From Anaerotignum sp. MSJ-24 (GTDB lineage: Bacteria; Bacillota; Clostridia; Lachnospirales; Anaerotignaceae): 64,000 nucleotides of DNA. The stretch's first letter is position 1. Every line of letters begins with the position of its first letter. Location: contig NZ_JAHLPX010000003.1 in the NCBI RefSeq assembly GCF_018918145.1, positions 1-64,000 of the forward strand, given 5' to 3'. A program made the translations under genes and the position numbers. The notes beneath the pieces are model-generated. The model ran no database searches. It was not told the origin of the DNA and saw nothing but the letters and a program-made list of their open reading frames with translations. Shown here in pieces: positions 17,989 through 25,387 of this stretch.

Positions 17989-19617
17989 TTAGTGATGGTC
18001 GTGACCGCAATCGCAGTCATGGTCGTGATGATGGTCATGTCCGCAACCGCAGTCATGGTCATGGTGGTGATGCTCGTGACCACATTCGCAATCATGGTCA
18101 TGGTGGTGATGCTCGTGACCACATTCGCAATCATGGTCATGGTGATGATGATGGTGGTCGTGATCGCATCCGCATTCATCATCATCGAAATCTTCATCTG
18201 CGTAGCTGAAACCGTTGGCGTCAAATACCATGCCGGCTTTGTCAACAATGAGAATTTTCTGCTCTTCGTCAATGCAGTTTTCAACAGATGATTTTACATA
18301 ATCTATTGTGTCGGCTATATCCATTGCAACCGGTATTGAGCCGAGGAGTATAAGCATATTGGATTTTCTTGTCTGCATGGGAAGTGTTTTGTAATATTCC
18401 TGCATATAGTCGATAAATTCCGCAAATACCTTTTCCGAAAATTCCTTTGATGCAACGGGAGAGTTTTCGTCTATTTCGAAATCGAAAAGCTCGTCATTTA
18501 TATTGCTGTAATAAATTCCTCTTATAAAGCCTTCCGCACCTATGCTCTTCTGTGTTTCCTCAGAAAGCTCAGACATTGTACCGATTTTATCCATAAGCTC
18601 AAGCTCTTTTTCATTGATAGAATTTACCTTATCGATTATCGGCTCAAAAGCGGCTTCAAGCTGTTCCTTGAGTGTATCAAGAAGTGCTTCGGCTTCTTCT
18701 TCGCTTGTTTCGCCCGTCATTATGTCACATACGGCATGGTAAAGGTCGGCATATGCGGCGTCCTTTTCGGTAAGCTCTTCAAATGTAAAGCTGAGATAGA
18801 GAACTATTATGAGTGAGTTTAGGTCATCATAAAGAGCTGTAAAGCCGTCCTCAGCCTGCTGTATTGTGTCGAGCATCATGTTGAAATCTTCGTATTCATC
18901 TGCCAATTCCTCATCACTCATATGTGCCGGAATATGGTCAGCTTTGGACGCAAGCCATTCGGCTATTTCAGGGAAAAGCTTTCCGTAATTTTTATCAAGT
19001 ACGGGAGCACAGCCTTTTTTGAAGGCATCTATTGATTTTGTTATTGTTTCTTCTGTTGCTCCGGCAAAGGCGGCACGCAATGAACGGAGAACAATGTCGA
19101 AAAATCTGCCTCTCGCCATTCTCATAGGCATACATTTGAGAAGCTGTGCTGTGTATTTTCTTAATTCATCGATATTTTCCGATGCTGTAAGGAAATTTAC
19201 GCAGTCGGTATAAAATACCTCATACTGAACCTTTTTGTCTGCCAAATGCTGTTCCTTGTATTTTCTTATGGCAGTTTCATCGTTTACCGCAAGTGAAAGA
19301 GTATTCCACTGTGAAAAATAGTCGTATACATTTCCGTAAAGGGAAACAAGCTGTTTTTTAAGCTCAAGCACTTCATTAAGTGCTGAAATTCTAAGCTCAT
19401 TGTTTCCCAATATATCCTCAAGCTCCGGAATATAGCTGTCGGCCTTGTCACGTATTTTTTTGATTTCCTCCGGCATACCGAATGGCATATCTCCGTCTTC
19501 ACCTTTTTTTCTGTCGGTGTAGCTTATTGCAAGCAGAAGAAGATTTCCTATTCCTTCGTTGTATATATATTCTGCCGAAAGGTTGCTTAATTTTTCTTCG
19601 ATTTTAGGCGATACCAA
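17989..19617 (-). CDS. Unrecognised 542-residue protein with a His/Cys/Asp repeat tail
   Basis: I do not recognise the ~470-residue body, which is acidic, helical and without membrane segments or a signal peptide. The last ~70 residues are a low-complexity tail of His, Asp, Cys, Gly and Glu built on a 13-residue period (HDHDCECGHEHHH), two units of which are encoded by identical 39-bp repeats. Such tails bind Ni, Zn, Co or Cu in metallochaperones, so metal storage or delivery is a reasonable inference. The start is TTG at 19617, supported by AAAGGAGG 8 bases upstream. Single gene with its own promoter, convergent with the glycosyltransferase. Confidence 0.75.
   Translation of the reverse strand: MVSPKIEEKLSNLSAEYIYNEGIGNLLLLAISYTDRKKGEDGDMPFGMPEEIKKIRDKADSYIPELEDILGNNELRISALNEVLELKKQLVSLYGNVYDYFSQWNTLSLAVNDETAIRKYKEQHLADKKVQYEVFYTDCVNFLTASENIDELRKYTAQLLKCMPMRMARGRFFDIVLRSLRAAFAGATEETITKSIDAFKKGCAPVLDKNYGKLFPEIAEWLASKADHIPAHMSDEELADEYEDFNMMLDTIQQAEDGFTALYDDLNSLIIVLYLSFTFEELTEKDAAYADLYHAVCDIMTGETSEEEAEALLDTLKEQLEAAFEPIIDKVNSINEKELELMDKIGTMSELSEETQKSIGAEGFIRGIYYSNINDELFDFEIDENSPVASKEFSEKVFAEFIDYMQEYYKTLPMQTRKSNMLILLGSIPVAMDIADTIDYVKSSVENCIDEEQKILIVDKAGMVFDANGFSYADEDFDDDECGCDHDHHHHHHDHDCECGHEHHHHDHDCECGHEHHHHDHDCGCGHDHHHDHDCDCGHDHH
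18061..18138. repeat. Two identical 39-bp tandem repeats in the His-rich tail
   Basis: Bases 18061-18099 and 18100-18138 are identical. Degenerate partial copies flank them (about 17995-18060 and 18139-18180). The unit length is a multiple of three, so copy number can change without breaking the frame. Confidence 0.93.
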
Positions 19618-19652
19618 AAGTATTTCCTCCTTTTGTAATAATTGATTTAATA

Positions 19653-19681
19653 ATTATAGCATTTATGATGTTTTTTATCCA
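19653..19681 (-). promoter_or_regulatory. Promoter of the His-rich gene
   Basis: On the minus strand, TGGATA, 17 bases, TATAAT, with TGC as an extended -10. Confidence 0.65.
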
Positions 19682-19699
19682 TAGAAAAATAGATTATCG

Positions 19700-19728
19700 T
19701 TGCACTGAAATTGATTTCAGTTTATAAT
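19700..19728 (+). promoter_or_regulatory. Serine dehydratase promoter with a palindrome in the spacer
   Basis: -35 TTGCAC (weak), 17 bases, -10 TATAAT. The spacer contains ACTGAAA-TTGA-TTTCAGT (19704-19721), a perfect inverted repeat placed where a repressor or activator would contact the promoter. Confidence 0.65.
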
Positions 19729-19748
19729 AAATAAAAAGGAGGAGTTTT

Positions 19749-20408
19749 ATGGACGTATTTGACATTATAGGACCTATTATGATAGGACCTTCAAGCTCAC
19801 ATACAGCGGGAGCTGCAAGAATCGGAAGATATGCTCTCAACATACTTGGGGAGACACCTGTTAAGGCTGAAATATATTTCAGTGGTTCATTTGCCAAAAC
19901 ATACAAAGGACACGGTACGGATAAAGCAATCATTGCCGGAATACTCGGAATGGATACTGACGATCCGGGATTAAAATACAGTTTTGAAACAGCCGAGGAA
20001 AGAGGACTTGAGTTTAATTTCCATGTCTGTGAAATAGAAAATTCACATCCGAATACGGCTTATATCGAGCTTACGGGTGATACAGGAAAGAAAGTTAAGG
20101 TTCAGGGTGCATCAATAGGCGGCGGAAACATAATAATAACCAATATAAACGGAACGCCTGTGGAAATAACAGGTAAGTTTACAACGCTTATAGTGCTTCA
20201 TAAAAATATTCCCGGAATGATTTCCGATGTTACAAGCATTCTTGCTGAGCATGACATTAATATCGGTCGTTTTGATTTGAGAAGAAGTCCTAAGGGCGGA
20301 AACGGCGTTATGATTATTGAATTGGATTCGGATATACCGGACGGTATAAATGAAGAAATAAAGAAGATGGACAAAGTAATAAGCTCTACACTTCTCAGGG
20401 CAATATAA
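19749..20408 (+). CDS. sdaAB: L-serine dehydratase, iron-sulfur-dependent, beta subunit
   Basis: The 219-residue small subunit of the two-chain clostridial enzyme that turns serine into pyruvate and ammonia. It starts with the conserved IIGPIMIGPSSSHTAGAARIG, carries SFAKTYKGHGTDKA, and ends with an ACT domain (LIVLHKNIPGMISDVTSIL, residues ~148-219) likely to bind serine as a regulator. AAAAAGGAGG precedes the ATG. Eleven bases separate it from the alpha subunit gene. Confidence 0.96.
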   Translation: MDVFDIIGPIMIGPSSSHTAGAARIGRYALNILGETPVKAEIYFSGSFAKTYKGHGTDKAIIAGILGMDTDDPGLKYSFETAEERGLEFNFHVCEIENSHPNTAYIELTGDTGKKVKVQGASIGGGNIIITNINGTPVEITGKFTTLIVLHKNIPGMISDVTSILAEHDINIGRFDLRRSPKGGNGVMIIELDSDIPDGINEEIKKMDKVISSTLLRAI

Positions 20409-20419
20409 GGAGGATGCAG

Positions 20420-21301
20420 ATGTTTAAATATGATTCGATAGCAGATTTGGTAAGTGCTGCCGAAAAGGAAAATGTCAGAATTTCCGATCTTGTTATTAAG
20501 GAGCAGGCAGAGGCTCGTGAATGCAGTGTTGAGGAAATGTATAATAAAATGCACAAATCCTTTAAGGTTATGATAGAGGCGGTTGAAAAGGGAATTGTTA
20601 AGGATTCACGTTCAGTCAGCGGTCTTACCGGCGGAAGTGCATGGAAAATGCGTGAACAGGTTGCCGCAGGCAAAAACATATGCGGCCCGGTATTCGGAAA
20701 CGCTATGATTATGGCTCTTGCGGTATCGGAAACAAATGCCTGTATGGGCAAAATTGTTGCTGCACCGACAGCCGGCTCATGCGGAATACTTCCTGCTGCA
20801 ATATTAAGTGTTATGGACGACAGAAAGATTCCCGAAAAGGACGTTGTTATGGGTATGTTTACAGCATCGGCAATAGGTCTTGTTGCGGCTAACAAAGCAA
20901 GCATAGCCGGAGCAGAGGGCGGCTGTCAGGCAGAGTGCGGTGTCGGAAGTGCAATGGCTGCGGCAGCAGTAACGGAAATGTGCGGAGGTACACCTCAGAT
21001 GGTTTCCGATGCCTGTGCGATTGCTATAAAAAATATTCTCGGCCTTGTTTGTGATCCTGTTGCAGGCCTTGTTGAAATTCCCTGTATAAAGAGAAACGCA
21101 ATGGGAACTGCCAATGCATTTACAGCGGCAGAGCTTGCACTTGCCGGAATAACAAGCGCCATACCGGCTGATGAAACATTATGGGCAATGAAGAAGGTCG
21201 GAGATTCCATGTCATCTGCCCTTAAGGAAACAGGTGAAGGCGGTCTTGCCGCAACACCGACAGGAAAACGACTTAAGGTTCAGGTATTCGGAGAAGAATA
21301 A
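20420..21301 (+). CDS. sdaAA: L-serine dehydratase, iron-sulfur-dependent, alpha subunit
   Basis: The 293-residue catalytic subunit. It has the oxygen-labile 4Fe-4S cluster cysteines in GSCGILPAA, CGVGSAMAA and VCDPVAGLVEIPC, and the active-site segment GLTGGSAWKM. I chose the ATG at 20420: the ATG at 20414 is in frame but directly abuts AAGGAGG, whereas 20420 has six bases of spacing. Ends at two terminators. Confidence 0.96.
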   Translation: MFKYDSIADLVSAAEKENVRISDLVIKEQAEARECSVEEMYNKMHKSFKVMIEAVEKGIVKDSRSVSGLTGGSAWKMREQVAAGKNICGPVFGNAMIMALAVSETNACMGKIVAAPTAGSCGILPAAILSVMDDRKIPEKDVVMGMFTASAIGLVAANKASIAGAEGGCQAECGVGSAMAAAAVTEMCGGTPQMVSDACAIAIKNILGLVCDPVAGLVEIPCIKRNAMGTANAFTAAELALAGITSAIPADETLWAMKKVGDSMSSALKETGEGGLAATPTGKRLKVQVFGEE

Positions 21302-21316
21302 TGGCGTGTATGTTTT

Positions 21317-21336
21317 AAACTGATTATCAGTTTTTT
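21317..21336 (+). terminator. Terminator after sdaAA (first)
   Basis: Short AT-rich stem AAACTGA/TCAGTTT followed by six T. Confidence 0.65.
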
Positions 21337-21346
21337 GAAAATTTAT

Positions 21347-21405
21347 AAACACCTTAGTATTTTGAGTATTTGTATACTTGTAAATATAAGGTGTTTTTAT
21401 TTTTT
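21347..21405 (+). terminator. Terminator after sdaAA (second)
   Basis: Arms AAACACCTTA/TAAGGTGTTT enclose 30 AT-rich bases and are followed by TTATTTTTTT. It shields the tetR promoter from read-through. Confidence 0.7.
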
Positions 21406-21409
21406 TCTA

Positions 21410-21459
21410 TTGACAAGTGAACGACCGTTTACTATAATATAAGTAAACAATCGTTCACT
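21410..21459 (+). promoter_or_regulatory. TetR promoter with two flanking operator copies
   Basis: A perfect consensus promoter, TTGACA (21410-21415), 17 bases, TATAAT (21433-21438). The spacer holds AGTGAACGACCGTTTACT (21416-21433), and its near-exact inverted copy AGTAAACAATCGTTCACT lies at 21442-21459. Each is itself an imperfect palindrome, so a TetR dimer can cover the spacer and another the start site. Autorepression is inferred. Confidence 0.85.
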
Positions 21460-21480
21460 AAAGCTTTAAGGAGATATTTT

Positions 21481-22092
21481 ATGGAAGATACAAAGGAAAA
21501 AATTCTACTTGCGGCACTTCGGTTATTTGCCAATGATGGATATGAAGCGGTTTCGGTCAGCGAGATTGCCGGAGAGCTTGGCATAACAAAGGGTGCATTG
21601 TATAAGCATTATAAAAACAAAAAGGATATATTCGACAGCATAGTAAAAAGAATGGAAGAGATGGATTTTGAGAGAGCCGTTGAATATGAAATGCCGGAAG
21701 AGGCGGCCTGTGATGCGGTGGATAAATATAAAAATATGCCGTTGGATAAAATTAAAAAATATGCGATAGCACAGTTTAGTCATTGGACAGAGGAGGAGTT
21801 TTCGTCATTATTCAGAAAAATGCTGACTGTCGAGCAGTATAGAAGCAGAGAAATGCTTGCTATGTATCATCAGTATCTCGGAAACGGGCCTTTGGATTAT
21901 ATGAAGGATATATTTGAAGGCATGGCGGAGAATGAGCTGGAGGCGGAACAGCTTGCTATTGAATTTTATGCACCTATGTATATGCTCTATGGAATTTATG
22001 ACAATGCAGAGGATAAAAGGGCTGTGTTTGGAATGCTTGAACGTCATTTGGATAGATTTATCGAAAAAATTAAAATTGGGAGTGAATTATAA
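21481..22092 (+). CDS. TetR/AcrR-family repressor
   Basis: A 203-residue regulator with an N-terminal helix-turn-helix (VSVSEIAGELGITKGALYKHYKNK, residues ~21-45, the usual TetR position) and a helical ligand domain. AAGGAG precedes the ATG. Palindromic sites on its own promoter suggest autoregulation and control of the flavodoxin-like and methyltransferase genes behind it; its stop overlaps the next ATG by one base. The inducing ligand is unknown. Confidence 0.9.
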   Translation: MEDTKEKILLAALRLFANDGYEAVSVSEIAGELGITKGALYKHYKNKKDIFDSIVKRMEEMDFERAVEYEMPEEAACDAVDKYKNMPLDKIKKYAIAQFSHWTEEEFSSLFRKMLTVEQYRSREMLAMYHQYLGNGPLDYMKDIFEGMAENELEAEQLAIEFYAPMYMLYGIYDNAEDKRAVFGMLERHLDRFIEKIKIGSEL

Positions 22093-22598
22093 TGAAAGCA
22101 ATAGTATATACATCAAATACGGGAACGACAAAGGAATATGCTGAAATAATCGAAAAAAAGACCATAATTCCGGCATATACTCTTGATGAGGCAGAAAAAG
22201 TGCTCTCTGCAGGAGATGAGGTTATTTATCTTGGATGGCTTATGGCAGGAACTATAAAAGGATATAAAAAGGCGAAAAGCAAATATGATATAAAAGTCGT
22301 TTGTGCAGTAGGCATGGGAGGAACGGGAACACAGACGGCAGAGGTAAGATGCAAAAACAATATACCGCATGATACAACTCTTTTTACACTTCAGGGAGGC
22401 TTTGATATTAATAAGCTGAGCGGAGTTTATAAGCTGATGATGAGTGTTATGGTAAAAACGGCAGGTAAATGACTTTCCGACAAAAAGAACAGAACGGAAG
22501 ATGAGGATAGAATGCTTGACATGATGTTAAACGGAAGAAGCTATGTAAGCGAGGAAAATCTTGCGGATTTTTTCAGATGGTTTAAGGAGAAAAAGTAA
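22092..22598 (+). pseudogene. Flavodoxin-like protein interrupted by an in-frame TGA
   Basis: The first 126 codons encode a flavodoxin-type fold with the phosphate loop YTSNTGTTKEYA and MGGTGTQTAEVRC. A TGA at 22470-22472 stops translation, but the same frame continues open for another 41 codons to TAA at 22596-22598 (LSDKKNRTEDED, then EENLADFFRWFKEKK), which looks like the normal end of this family (about 168 residues). The following gene starts exactly at that second stop. So this is one gene with a nonsense codon, or a sequencing error. An electron-transfer role is known for the family only. Confidence 0.78.
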
Positions 22599-23314
22599 TG
22601 AAATACATAAAAAGTGAAAAATACAATATACAGAAATTTATGTCAAAAATAATGGGGCCTAATCCTATAAAGCTTGAGGAAGAGTTGCTTTTGGACAATA
22701 AAATAAAACCGAATTCGGTTGTATGCGATTTAGGTAGCGGACAGGGATTAACGAGCATATTCCTTGTCAAAGAATACGGATTTAAGGTTTACGCATCGGA
22801 TTTATGGAGTGAACCGGAGGAAAACAGAAAATTTTTTGAAGAGAACAATCTGACAGATGAACAGATAATACCTATTAAGGCCGATGCTTTAGACCTGCCT
22901 TTTGAAAGAAATTTCTTTGATGCCGTTGTTTCTGTGGATTCATATAATTATTTCGGAAGAGATAAGAGCTATCTTGATGAAAAGCTTATGCCGTTTGTTA
23001 AGAAGGGAGGATATGTTTATATTGCAGTTCCGGGAATGAGGCATGACTGCCACGATAATCTGCCGAAAGAGCTTTTGCTTTCATGGACACCGGAACAGCT
23101 CGAATATATGCACGACATAGATTACTGGAGAAAAATTGTGTCTGAAAGTGAAATGTCCGAAATAGTTGAAATTAAAGAAATGGAAAGTAATGAAGAGGTA
23201 TGGAAGGACTGGCTGGAACAGGACAATGAATATGCGATAAGCGACAGAAAATCTATGGAGGCTGGCGGTGGAAGATATCTTAATTTTATAAAGATTGTTT
23301 TAAGAAAAAAATAA
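22598..23314 (+). CDS. Class I SAM-dependent methyltransferase
   Basis: A 238-residue protein with a Rossmann-like methyltransferase fold: motif I VCDLGSGQGLTS (residues ~42-53), the acidic SAM contact in YASDLW, and motif IV-like DAVVSVDSYNYF. The substrate is unknown; small-molecule methyltransferases of this look are often clustered with TetR regulators. AAGGAG lies before the ATG, which overlaps the interrupted flavodoxin gene by one base. Third gene of the TetR operon. Confidence 0.88.
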   Translation: MKYIKSEKYNIQKFMSKIMGPNPIKLEEELLLDNKIKPNSVVCDLGSGQGLTSIFLVKEYGFKVYASDLWSEPEENRKFFEENNLTDEQIIPIKADALDLPFERNFFDAVVSVDSYNYFGRDKSYLDEKLMPFVKKGGYVYIAVPGMRHDCHDNLPKELLLSWTPEQLEYMHDIDYWRKIVSESEMSEIVEIKEMESNEEVWKDWLEQDNEYAISDRKSMEAGGGRYLNFIKIVLRKK

Positions 23315-23326
23315 GCAGAAATGTAA

Positions 23327-23353
23327 ATGCCGAAATCATTATGACTTCGGCAT
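23327..23353. terminator. Possible terminator between convergent genes
   Basis: Stem ATGCCGAA/TTCGGCAT with an 11-base loop but only weak T-runs on either side. Confidence 0.5.
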
Positions 23354-23358
23354 AAACT

Positions 23359-23769
23359 TTAGATTATTATTCCATCGCAATGATCAATTTCATGTTGAAT
23401 AATCTGGGCTGTCCAGCCGGAAAATTCCTGCGTATGGGTTTTGAAATTCCTATCCTGATATTTTACTTCAATATGGTTAAAACGTTTTGTTTTGCGTTTG
23501 CCGACAAGAGACAGACAGCCTTCCTCGGTTTCGTAGGGCATTGACTGCTTCAATATTACCGGATTGAACATTTCTATGAAAAGAATACCTACGTTTATGA
23601 CAATAATTCTTTTGTTTACGCCTATCATATTTGCCGCCATTCCGACACAGCTTTCGCTATGGGCTTTGAGTGTATCTCTTAAATCATCTGCAATATGTAT
23701 GTCTGCCGGAACCGCATTTTCGGATTTACGGCTTAAGAACATAACGTCCTTCATTATAGGTCTAATCAT
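23359..23769 (-). CDS. Peptide deformylase-like protein
   Basis: A 136-residue metalloprotein of the peptide deformylase family, whose standard members remove the formyl group from new N-terminal methionine. Motif 2 EEGCLSL and motif 3 QHEIDH provide the Cys and two His metal ligands and the catalytic Glu. Motif 1, normally ending in a Gln (GxGxAAxQ), reads GMAANMIG here, so the oxyanion Gln is Met. It is slightly short (usual ~150-180). It may be a second, divergent deformylase. No clear ribosome site beyond AGGTG. Convergent with the methyltransferase. Confidence 0.8.
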   Translation of the reverse strand: MIRPIMKDVMFLSRKSENAVPADIHIADDLRDTLKAHSESCVGMAANMIGVNKRIIVINVGILFIEMFNPVILKQSMPYETEEGCLSLVGKRKTKRFNHIEVKYQDRNFKTHTQEFSGWTAQIIQHEIDHCDGIII

Positions 23770-23809
23770 TTTAAAACACCTCTTTAATAAGTTATCTGAT
23801 TATTTTATA

Positions 23810-24361
23810 TTACATCGGAAACAGACTGTATAGTATTATGCCGACTGCTCCGGCACCAAACATTATATATAACGGATTAAGCTTATATTTTCTTAAAAGG
23901 AAAATTCCTATTATAAATATGCCTGCCGAAATATAATTGATGTTTATTCCGCTTTTGAACAGTGCCATCAACGCTATTGTAACACCGGAGGAAGCTATCA
24001 TGGCGATTACCGCAGGCCTTAGTCCGGCAAGAATATTCTGCATTGTGTTAAGATGTCGGTATTTATAATATATTTTTGCAAGTATTATAACTATAATACA
24101 GGACGGAAGAGCACAGCCGAAAGTAGCAATTAAAGCACCGGGGATTCCGGCAATTCTGATACCGACAAAGGTTGCGGCATTTATGGCAATTGGACCGGGA
24201 GTCATCTCCGCAATGGTTATTATGTCAGTAAATTCAGTCAGCGTAATCCAGCCGTTAAGCTCAACAATTTCCTTTTGTATAAGCGGTATTGCAACATAAC
24301 CGCCGCCAAAGCTTAAAATTCCGATTTTAAACATACTCAATAGAAGCTGAATATATATCAT
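23810..24361 (-). CDS. Chromate transporter, ChrA half-protein (second)
   Basis: A 183-residue membrane protein equal to one half of a ChrA exporter. It has the signature FGGGYVAIPL, then TPGPIAINAATFVG, and five to six hydrophobic segments. It overlaps its partner gene by 4 bases, so the two short-chain CHR proteins are made together and presumably form a heterodimer. Chromate or sulfate transport is known for the family; the true substrate is uncertain. Confidence 0.88.
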   Translation of the reverse strand: MIYIQLLLSMFKIGILSFGGGYVAIPLIQKEIVELNGWITLTEFTDIITIAEMTPGPIAINAATFVGIRIAGIPGALIATFGCALPSCIIVIILAKIYYKYRHLNTMQNILAGLRPAVIAMIASSGVTIALMALFKSGININYISAGIFIIGIFLLRKYKLNPLYIMFGAGAVGIILYSLFPM

Positions 24362-24954
24362 CTTTTTTCACCGTCCTTTAAGCCGACAGTGCCTTTGATT
24401 ATTCCCAATACCGCACATATTATTATAATCCATAGAATATTAATTTTAAAGAAATAAACCGCTATGAATACTGCGGCAATAATTATAATTGAAAATATAT
24501 CTCTGTTTTTGAAAAACGGCTTTCCCATGTCTATAACGACATTGCATATTACTGCGGCAATTCCGGCAAGCATACCGTTCATTGCAAAGCTGACAAACCG
24601 GTTGTCTCGGAACTGTTTATAAAACAGTGAGATAACGGAAATTATTATTAATGGCGGAAGTATTGTTCCGATTCCGGCAATTACAGCACCTTTTAGACCA
24701 CAAACATGATAGCCGACCATAATGGCAACATCAACAGCAATAGGTCCCGGTGCACTTTGGGATATGGATATAAAATCAAGCATTTCGGTTTCACTTATCC
24801 AATCGAGCTCCTCAACAAAGCGTTTTTTCATAAGAGGGACTATTACATATCCGCCACCGAAGGTGCAGGCACTTATTTTGAATGTCGAAGAAAAAAGTGT
24901 GGCGTAAAGATTTTTATTTTCGTTTATAAATTCATTTGCATTGGATTTTCTCAT
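24358..24954 (-). CDS. Chromate transporter, ChrA half-protein (first)
   Basis: A 198-residue membrane protein, homologous to the gene after it. It shows FGGGYVIVPLM and SAPGPIAVDVAIMVG. Compared with its partner it has an extra charged N terminus of ~18 residues. CAGGAG precedes the ATG. With the overlapping partner gene it forms a two-gene unit, whose promoter should lie in the AT-rich intergenic region at 24955-25269. Confidence 0.88.
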   Translation of the reverse strand: MRKSNANEFINENKNLYATLFSSTFKISACTFGGGYVIVPLMKKRFVEELDWISETEMLDFISISQSAPGPIAVDVAIMVGYHVCGLKGAVIAGIGTILPPLIIISVISLFYKQFRDNRFVSFAMNGMLAGIAAVICNVVIDMGKPFFKNRDIFSIIIIAAVFIAVYFFKINILWIIIICAVLGIIKGTVGLKDGEKR

Positions 24955-25269
24955 TTTATATAGCTCCTGATTTGTACTGATAGTATAAGTATAATCAGCT
25001 TGAGAGTATCAGTAAATATAATTTATGTTAAATTTAAAGACAGATTTTAAGCGTTGTATGATGACCTTTAAAATTATGTTGGTGAAGTTGCTTGATGTCA
25101 TAATAACAAAGTTAAATTTTGTTGTTATAATACAAAAACAGCTGAAAAATAGAGAAGCTAAATGTGTATATAGTATGTGATGTATGATTATATAGCTATA
25201 AAATGATGTATTATGACATATACACGGTAGAAAATTAAGTCAGAATTTTGTAAAATTATACAAAAATCA
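24955..25269. other. AT-rich divergent intergenic region
   Basis: About 315 bases without a credible ORF. It must hold the promoter of the chrA pair. Visible are an inverted repeat with arms AACAAA/TTTGTT inside 25100-25131, and several TATGACATA/TGTCATAA-like words (25097, 25211) similar to the palindrome at 3687. No known element is recognised. Confidence 0.4.
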
Positions 25270-25298
25270 TTGACATAATATAATGACTGCGTTATACT
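25270..25298 (+). promoter_or_regulatory. Strong promoter of the LarA-family gene
   Basis: Perfect -35 TTGACA, 17-base spacer, -10 TATACT. Confidence 0.85.
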
Positions 25299-25309
25299 TT
25301 TATCAAGGT

Positions 25310-25348
25310 GGCAGGCATTTTTATGTTATGGGGATAGCATAGCCTGTC
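25310..25348 (+). other. 5' leader hairpin of the LarA-family gene
   Basis: Arms GGCAGGC/GCCTGTC (one G-U) enclose a second helix TATGTTAT/ATAGCATA closed by a GGGG loop. It begins about five bases after the predicted transcript start, where hairpins protect mRNA from decay. No known riboswitch is recognised. Confidence 0.55.
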
Positions 25349-25387
25349 TTATATAAGGGTTAATTTATAATAGGGAGGTAATTTAAA

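Noticed and set aside
18061-18138. Tandem repeats as a CRISPR array
   Set aside because: The units are contiguous without spacers and are in frame inside a protein tail.
17980-18291. Plus-strand hydrophobic ORF across the His-rich repeats
   Set aside because: It is the antisense reading of the repeat tail (Val/Met-rich because CAT/GAC repeats invert); the minus-strand gene has a proper start and terminator.
20395-20904. Minus-strand ORF of 169 codons opposite sdaAA
   Set aside because: No ribosome site and fully antisense to a gene with all expected motifs.
22470-22520. TGA in the flavodoxin-like gene as a selenocysteine codon
   Set aside because: The only hairpin after it (TTCCG/CGGAA) is weak with a long loop and lacks the usual SECIS apex; flavodoxins do not have selenocysteine here.
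3687-25220. A regulon based on TGTCATGACA-like words at 3687, 25097, 25211 and 26822
   Set aside because: Only the first is a full palindrome; the others are partial and lie in AT-rich DNA where such words arise by chance.
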